Source: Holothuria scabra
Lineage: Eukaryota; Echinodermata; Holothuroidea; Aspidochirotida; Holothuriidae
Length of the DNA stretch: 64,000 bases
Assembly: GCA_037179385.1 (NCBI GenBank)
Contig: CM074187.1
Location: 1,116,001-1,180,000 of the forward strand
Reading direction: 5' to 3'
Part shown: positions 54,801 through 63,800 of the stretch, one piece after another
How the letters are laid out: every line of letters begins with the position of its first letter
Position numbering within the stretch: the stretch's first letter is position 1
Program-made: the position numbers and the translations under genes
Notes under the pieces: generated by a model
The model's input: only the letters and a program-made list of their open reading frames with translations
Databases searched by the model: none
What the model was told of the DNA's origin: nothing

Positions 54801-57800
54801 AGAAGTCGATGTTCCTGCGACAGATGTGGAGCTGAATTCAGTTGATACTTCCGAGGTACTCTCTGAGCCAGTTGTAGTTTCCTCGGTTGTAATATCAGTG
54901 GTGACAGACTTCTGTGTTGTCACAACTGTGGATAAATTTGGCGTGGTCTCTTGGACAGTTGATAGACCTGTCGACGTTTGAGCTCGAGTAGTTTGACCTC
55001 TTGTGGACTCGTCGGTTTTCGTTGCTGAAGTGACTTCTGTGCTCTGCTCTGTGGTGACGTCACTGGTTGTGATGTCTGAGGTTGAGACGGAAGCTATTGA
55101 TGTAAATTCAGTCGACGTTTCTGACACACTTGTCGATGGCAGAGCGCTGGAGACCTCCTGGGTGGAAGACTCTGCTATCGTGGTCGTCTCCAACGTAGTC
55201 AAGGTGGTTGTTGGACCCCTGCTAGAATCTGCTCGTGATGTCTCCGGTGGAGTGGAAATGGCAGAAGTCGATGTTCCTGCGACAGATGTGGAGCTGAATT
55301 CAGTTGATACTTCGGAGGTACTCTCTGAGCCAGTTGTAGTTTCCTCGGTTGTAATATCAGTGGTGACAGACTTCTGTGTTGTCACAACTGTGGATAAATT
55401 TGGCGTGGTTTCTTGGACAGTTGATAGACCTGTCGACGTTTGAGCTCGAGTAGTTTGACCTCTTGTGGACTCGTCGGTTTTCGTTGCTGAAGTGACTTCT
55501 GTGCTCTGCTCTGTGGTGACGTCACTGGTTGTGATGTCTGAGGTTAAGACGGAAGCTATTGATGTAAATTCAGTCGACGTTTCTGACACACTTGTCGATG
55601 GCAGAGCGCTGGAGACCTCCTGGGTGGAAGACTCTGCTATCGTGGTCGTCTCCAACGTAGTCAAGGTTGTTGTTGTTGGACCCCTGGTAGAATCTGCTCG
55701 TGAAGTCTCCGGTGGAGTGGAAATGGCAGAAGTCGATGTTCCTGCGACAGATGTGGAGCTGAATTCAGTTGATACTTCGGAGGTACTCTCTGAGCCAGTT
55801 GCAGTTTCCTCGGTTGTAATATCAGTGGTGACAGACTTCTGTGTTGTCACAACTGTGGATAAATTTGGCGTGGTTTCTTGGACAGTTGATAGACCTGTCG
55901 ACGTTTGAGCTCGAGTAGTTTGACCTCTTGTGGACTCGTCGGTTTTCGTTGCTGAAGTGACTTCTGTGCTCTGCTCTGTGGTGACGTCACTGGTTGTGAT
56001 GTCTGAGGTTAAGACGGAAGCTATTGATGTAAATTCAGTCGACGTTTCTGACACACTTGTCGATGGCAGAGCGCTGGAGACCTCCTGGGTGGAAGACTCT
56101 GCTATCGTGGTCGTCTCCAACGTAGTCAAGGTTGTTGTTGGACCCCTGGTAGAATCTGCTCGTGACGTCTCCGGTGGAGTGGAAATGGCAGAAGTCGATG
56201 TTCCTGCGACAGATGTGGAGCTGAATTCAGTTGATACTTCCGAGGTACTCTCTGAGCCAGTTGTAGTTTCCTCGGTTGTAATATCAGTGGTGACAGACTT
56301 CTGTGTTGTCACAACTGTGGATAAATTTGGCGTGGTTTCTTGGACAGTTGAGAGACCTGTCGACGTTTGAGCTCGAGAAGTTTGACCTCTTGTGGACTCG
56401 TCGGTTTTCGTTCCTGAAGTGATTTCTGTGCTCTGCTCTGTGGTGACGTGACTGGTTGTGATGTCTGAGGTTAAGACGGAAGCTATTGATGTAAATTCAG
56501 TCGACGTTTCTGACACACTTGTCGATGGCAGAGCGCTGGAGACCTCTTGGGTGGAAGACTCTGCTATCGTGGTCGTCTCCAACGTAGTGAAGGTGGTTGT
56601 TGTTGGACCCTTGCTAGAATCTGCTCGTGACGTCTCCGGTGGAGTGGAAATGGCAGAAGTCGATGTTCCTGCGACAGATGTGGAGCTGAATTCAGTTGAT
56701 ACTTCCGAGGTACTCTCTGAGCCAGTTGTAGTTTCCTCGGTTGTAATATCAGTGGTGACAGACTTCTGTGTTGTCACAACTGTGGATAAATTTGGCGTGG
56801 TCTCTTGGACAGTTGATAGACCTGTCGACGTTTGAGCTCGAGTAGTTTGACCTCTTGTGGACTCGTCGGTTTTCGTTGCTGAAGTGATTTCTGTGCTCTG
56901 CTCTGTGGTGACGTCACTGGTTGTGATGTCTGAGGTTGAGACGGAAGCTATTGATGTAAATTCAGTCGACGTTTCTGACACACTTGTCGATGGCAGAGCG
57001 CTGGAGACCTCCTGGGTGGAAGACTCTGCTATCGTGGTCGTCTCCAACGTAGTCAAGGTTGTTGTTGGACCCCTGGTAGAATCTGCTCGTGACGTCTCCG
57101 GTGGAGTGGAAATGGCAGAAGTCGATGTTCCTGCGACAGATGTGGAGCTGAATTCAGTTGATACTTCCGAGGTACTCTCTGAGCCAGTTGTAGTTTCCTC
57201 GGTTGTAATATCAGTGGTGACAGACTTCTGTGTTGTCACAACTGTGGATAAATTTGGCGTGGTCTCTTGGACAGTTGATAGACCTGTCGACGTTTGAGCT
57301 CGAGTAGTTTGACCTCTTGTGGACTCGTCGGTTTTCGTTGCTGAAGTGACTTCTGTGCTCTGCTCTGTGGTGACGTCACTGGTTGTGATGTCTGAGGTTA
57401 AGACGGAAGCTATTGATGTAAATTCAGTCGACGTTTCTGACACACTTGTCGATGGCAGAGCGCTGGAGACCTCCTGGGTGGAAGACGCTGCTGTCGTGGT
57501 CGTCTCCAACATAGTGAAGGTTGTTGTTGGACCCTTGCTAGAATCTGCTCGTGATGTCTCCGGTGGAGTGGAAATGGCAGAAGTCGATGTTCCTGCGACA
57601 GATGTGGAGCTGAATTCAGTTGATACTTCCGAGGTACTCTCTGAGCCAGTTGTAGTTTCCTCGGTTGTAATATCAGTGGTGACAGACTTCTGTGTTGTCA
57701 CAACTGTGGATAAATTTGGCGTGGTCTCTTGGACAGTTGATAGACCTGTCGACGTTTGAGCTCGAGTAGTTTGACCTCTTGTGGACTCGTCGGTTTTCGT

Positions 57801-60800
57801 TGCTGAAGTGACTTCTGTGCTCTGCTCTGTGGTGACGTCACTGGTTGTGATGTCTGAGGTTGAGACGGAAGCTATTGATGTAAATTCAGTCGACGTTTCT
57901 GACACACTTGTCGATGGCAGAGCGCTGGAGACCTCCTGGGTGGAAGACTCTGCTATCGTGGTCGTCTCCAACGTAGTCAAGGTTGTTGTTGTTGGACCCC
58001 TGGTAGAATCTGCTCGTGATGTCTCCGGTGGAGTGGAAATGGCAGAAGTCGATGTTCCTGCGACAGATGTGGAGCTGAATTCAGTTGATACTTCCGAGGT
58101 ACTCTCTGAGCCAGTTGTAGTTTCCTCGGTTGTAATATCAGTGGTGACAGACTTCTGTGTTGTCACAACTGTGGATAAATTTGGCGTGGTTTCTTGGACA
58201 GTTGATAGACCTGTCGACGTTTGAGCTCGAGTAGTTTGACCTCTTGTGGACTCGTCGGTTTTCGTTGCTGAAGTGACTTCTGTGCTCTGCTCTGTGGTGA
58301 CGTCACTGGTTGTGATGTCTGAGGTTGAGACGGAAGCTATTGATGTAAATTCAGTCGACGTTTCTGACACACTTGTCGATGGCAGAGCGCTGGAGACCTC
58401 CTGGGTGGAAGACTCTGCTATCGTGGTCGTCTCCAACGTAGTCAAGGTTGTTGTTGGACCCCTGGTAGAATCTGCTCGTGACGTCTCCGGTGGAGTGGAA
58501 ATGGCAGAAGTCGATGTTCCTGCGACAGATGTGGAGCTGAATTCAGTTGATACTTCCGAGGTACTCTCTGAGCCAGTTGTAGTTTCCTCGGTTGTAATAT
58601 CAGTGGTGACAGACTTCTGTGTTGTCACAACTGTGGATAAATTTGGCGTGGTCTCTTGGACAGTTGATAGACCTGTCGACGTTTGAGCTCGAGTAGTTTG
58701 ACCTCTTGTGGACTCGTCGGTTTTCGTTGCTGAAGTGACTTCTGTGCTCTGCTCTGTGGTGACGTCACTGGTTGTGATGTCTGAGGTTAAGACGGAAGCT
58801 ATTGATGTAAATTCAGTCGACGTTTCTGACACACTTGTCGATGGCAGAGCGCTGGAGACCTCCTGGGTGGAAGACGCTGCTGTCGTGGTCGTCTCCAACG
58901 TAGTCAAGGTTGTTGTTGGACCCTTGCTAGAATCTGCTCGTGATGTCTCCGGTGGAGTGGAAATGGCAGAAGTCGATGTTTCTGCGACAGATGTGGAGCT
59001 GAATTCAGTTGATACTTCCGAGGTACTCTCTGAGCCAGTTGTAGTTTCCTCGGTTGTAATATCAGTGGTGACAGACTTCTGTGTTGTCACAACTGTGGAT
59101 AAATTTGGCGTGGTCTCTTGGACAGTTGATAGACCTGTCGACGTTTGAGCTCGAGTAGTTTGACCTCTTGTGGACTCGTCGGTTTTCGTTGCTGAAGTGA
59201 CTTCTGTGCTCTGCTCTGTGGTGACGTCACTGGTTGTGTTGTCTGAGGTTGAGACGGAAGCTATTGATGTAAATTCAGTCGACGTTTCTGACACACTTGT
59301 CGATGGCAGAGCGCTGGAGACCTCCTGGGTGGAAGACTCTGCTATCGTGGTCGTCTCCAACGTAGTCAAGGTTGTTGTTGTTGGATCCCTGGTAGAATCT
59401 GCTCGTGAAGTCTCCGGTGGAGTGGAAATGGCAGAAGTCGATGTTCCTGCGACAGATGTGGAGCTGAATTCAGTTGATACTTCCGAGGTACTCTCTGAGC
59501 CAGTTGTAGTTTCCTCGGTTGTAATATCAGTGGTGACAGACTTCTGTGTTGTCACAACTGTGGATAAATTTGGCGTGGTTTCTTGGACAGTTGAGAGACC
59601 TGTCGACGTTTGAGCTCGAGTAGTTTGACCTCTTGTGGACTCGTCGGTTTTCGTTGCTGAAGTGACTTCTGTGCTCTGCTCTGTGGTGACGTCACTGGTT
59701 GTGATGTCTGAGGTTGAGACGGAAGCTATTGATGTAAATTCAGTCGACGTTTCTGACACACTTGTCGATGGCAGAGCGCTGGAGACCTCCTGGGTGGAAG
59801 ACTCTGCTATCGTGGTCGTCTCCAACGTAGTCAAGGGGGTTGTTGGACCCCTGCTAGAATCTGCTCGTGACGTCTCCGGTGGAGTGGAAATGGCAGAAGT
59901 CGATGTTCCTGCGACAGATGTGGAGCTGAATTCAGTTGATACTTCGGAGGTACTCTCTGAGCCAGTTGTAGTTTCCTCGGTTGTAATATCAGTGGTGACA
60001 GACTTCTGTGTTGTCACAACTGTGGATAAATTTGGCGTGGTCTCTTGGACAGTTGATAGACCTGTCGACGTTTGAGCTCGAGTAGTTTGACCTCTTGTGG
60101 ACTCGTCGGTTTTCGTTGCTGAAGTGACTTCTGTGCTCTGCTCTGTGGTGACGTCACTGGTTGTGATGTCTGAGGTTAAGACGGAAGCTATTGATGTAAA
60201 TTCAGTCGACGTTTCTGACACACTTGTCGATGGCAGAGCGCTGGAGACCTCCTGGGTGGAAGACGCTGCTGTCGTGGTCGTCTCCAACATAGTGAAGGTT
60301 GTTGTTGGACCCTTGCTAGAATCTGCTCGTGATGTCTCCGGTGGAGTGGAAATGGCAGAAGTCGATGTTTCTGCGACAGATGTGGAGCTGAATTCAGTTG
60401 ATATTTCCGAGGTACTCTCTGAGCCAGTTGTAGTTTCCTCGGTTGTAATATCAGTGGTGACAGACTTCTGTGTTGTCACAACTGTGGATAAATTTGGCGT
60501 GGTTTCTTGGACAGTTGAGAGACCTGTCGACGTTTGAGCTCGAGTAGTTTGACCTCTTGTGGACTCGTCGGTTTTCGTTGCTGAAGTGACTTCTGTGCTC
60601 TGCTCTGTGGTGACGTCACTGGTTGTGATGTCTGAGGTTGAGACGGAAGCTATTGATGTAAATTCAGTCGACGTTTCTGACACACTTGTCGATGGCAGAG
60701 CGCTGGAGACCTCCTGGGTGGAAGACTCTGCTATCGTGGTCGTCTCCAACGTAGTCAAGGTTGTTGTTGTTGGATCCCTGGTAGAATCTGCTCGTGAAGT

Positions 60801-63800
60801 CTCCGGTGGAGTGGAAATGGCAGAAGTCGATGTTCCTGCGACAGATGTGGAGCTGAATTCAGTTGATACTTCGGAGGTACTCTCTGAGCCAGTTGTAGTT
60901 TCCTCGGTTGTAATATCAGTGGTGACAGACTTCTGTGTTGTCACAACTGTGGATAAATGTGGCGTGGTCTCTTGGACAGTTGATAGACCTGTCGACGTTT
61001 GAGCTCGAGTAGTTTGACCTCTTGTGGACTCGTCGGTTTTCGTTGCTGAAGTGACTTCTGTGCTCTGCTCTGTGGTGACGTCACTGGTTGTGATGTCTGA
61101 GGTTGAGACGGAAGCTATTGATGTAAATTCAGTCGACGTTTCTGACACACTTGTCGATGGCAGAGCGCTGGAGACCTCCTGGGTGGAAGACTCTGCTATC
61201 GTGGTCGTCTCCAACGTAGTCAAGGGGGTTGTTGGACCCCTGCTAGAATCTGCTCGTGACGTCTCCGGTGGAGTGGAAATGGCAGAAGTCGATGTTCCTG
61301 CGACAGATGTGGAGCTGAATTCAGTTGATACTTCGGAGGTACTCTCTGAGCCAGTTGTAGTTTCCTCGGTTGTAATATCAGTGGTGACAGACTTCTGTGT
61401 TGTCACAACTGTGGATAAATGTGGCGTGGTCTCTTGGACAGTTGATAGACCTGTCGACGTTTGAGCTCGAGTAGTTTGACCTCTTGTGGACTCGTCGGTT
61501 TTCGTTGCTGAAGTGACTTCTGTGCTCTGCTCTGTGGTGACGTGACTGGTTGTGATGTCTGAGGTTAAGACGGAAGCTATTGATGTAAATTCAGTCGACG
61601 TTTCTGACACACTTGTCGACGGCAGAGCGCTGGAGACCTCCTGGGTGGAAGACGCTGCTGTCGTGGTCGTCTCCAACATAGTGAAGGTTGTTGTTGGACC
61701 CTTGCTAGAATCTGCTCGTGATGTCTCCGGTGGAGTGGAAATGGCAGAAGTCGATGTTTCTGCGACAGATGTGGAGCTGAATTCAGTTGATACTTCCGAG
61801 GTACTCTCTGAGCCAGTTGTAGTTTCCTCGGTTGTAATATCAGTGGTGACAGACTTCTGTGTTGTCACAACTGTGGATAAATTTGGCGTGGTTTCTTGGA
61901 CAGTTGAGAAACCTGTCGACGTTTGAGCTCGAGTAGTTTGACCTCTTGTGGACTCATCGGTTTTCGTTGCTGAAGTGACTTCTGTGCTCTGCTCTGTGGT
62001 GACGTCACTGGTTGTGATGTCTGAGGTTGAGACGGAAGCTATTGATGTAAATTCAGTCGACGTTTCTGACACACTTGTCGATGGCAGAGCGCTGGAGACC
62101 TCCTGGGTGGAAGACTCTGCTATCGTGGTCGTCTCCAACGTAGTCAAGGTTGTTGTTGTTGTTGTTGGACCCCTGGTAGAATCTGCTCGTGACGTCTCCG
62201 GTGGAGTGGAAATGGCAGAAGTCGATGTTCCTGCGACAGATGTGGAGCTGAATTCAGTTGATACTTCCGAGGTACTCTCTGAGCCAGTTGTAGTTTCCTC
62301 GGTTGTAATATCAGTGGTGACAGACTTCTGTGTTGTCACAACTGTGGATAAATTTGGCGTGGTCTCTTGGACAGTTGATAGACCTGTCGACGTTTGAGCT
62401 CGAGTAGTTTGACCTCTTGTGGACTCGTCGGTTTTCGTTGCTGAAGTGACTTCTGTGCTCTGCTCTGTGGTGACGTCACTGGTTGTGATGTCTGAGGTTG
62501 AGACGGAAGCTATTGATGTAAATTCAGTCGACGTTTCTGACACACTTGTCGATGGCAGAGCGCTGGAGACCTCCTGGGTGGAAGACTCTGCTATCGTGGT
62601 CGTCTCCAACGTAGTCAAGGTTGTTGTTGTTGGACCCCTGGTAGAATCTGCTCGTGACGTCTCCGGTGGAGTGGAAATGGCAGAAGTCGATGTTCCTGCG
62701 ACAGATGTGGAGCTGAATTCAGTTGATACTTCCGAGGTACTCTCTGAGCCAGTTGTAGTTTCCTCGGTTGTAATATCAGTGGTGACAGACTTCTGTGTTG
62801 TCACAACTGTGGATAAATTTGGCGTGGTCTCTTGGACAGTTGATAGACCTGTCGACGTTTGAGCTCGAGTAGTTTGACCTCTTGTGGACTCGTCGGTTTT
62901 CGTTGCTGAAGTGACTTCTGTGCTCTGCTCTGTGGTGACGTCACTGGTTGTGATGTCTGAGGTTGAGACGGAAGCTATTGATGTAAATTCAGTCGACGTT
63001 TCTGACACACTTGTCGACGGCAAAGCGCTGGAGACCTCCTGGGTGGAAGACGCTGCTGTCGTGGTCGTCTCCAACGTAGTCAAGGTTGTTGTTGGACCCT
63101 TGCTAGAATCTGCTCGTGATGTCTCCGGTGGAGTGGAAATGGCAGAAGTCGATGTTTCTGCGACAGATGTGGAGCTGAATTCAGTTGATACTTCCGAGGT
63201 ACTCTCTGAGCCAGTTGTAGTTTCCTCGGTTGTAATATCAGTGGTGACAGACTTCTGTGTTGTCACAACTGTGGATAAATTTGGCGTGGTTTCTTGGACA
63301 GTTGAGAAACCTGTCGACGTTTGAGCTCGAGTAGTTTGACCTCTTGTGGACTCGTCGGTTTTCGTTGCTGAAGTGACTTCTGTGCTCTGCTCTGTGGTGA
63401 CGTCACTGGTTGTGATGTCTGAGGTTGAGACGGAAGCTATTGATGTAAATTCAGTCGACGTTTCTGACACACTTGTCGATGGCAGAGCGCTGGAGACCTC
63501 CTGGGTGGAAGACTCTGCTATCGTGGTCGTCTCCAACGTAGTCAAGGTTGTTGTTGAACCCCTGGTAGAATCTGCTCGTGACGTCTCCGGTGGAGTGGAA
63601 ATGGCAGAAGTCGATGTTCCTGCGACAGATGTGGAGCTGAATTCAGTTGATACTTCCGAGGTACTCTCTGAGCCAGTTGTAGTTTCCTCGGTTGTAATAT
63701 CAGTGGTGACAGACTTCTGTGTTGTCACAACTGTGGATAAATTTGGCGTGGTTTCTTGGACAGTTGATAGACCTGTCGACGTTTGAGCTCGAGTAGTTTG

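Noticed and set aside
51319..63786. Regular plus-strand reading frames of 140-149 codons, one per repeat unit, rich in Val, Asp and Ser
   Set aside because: They are the antisense of the mucin units, each ending at the same TGA in GTTTGAGCTCGAG. The minus strand is one unbroken mucin frame joined in phase to real domains, so the plus-strand frames are shadows.
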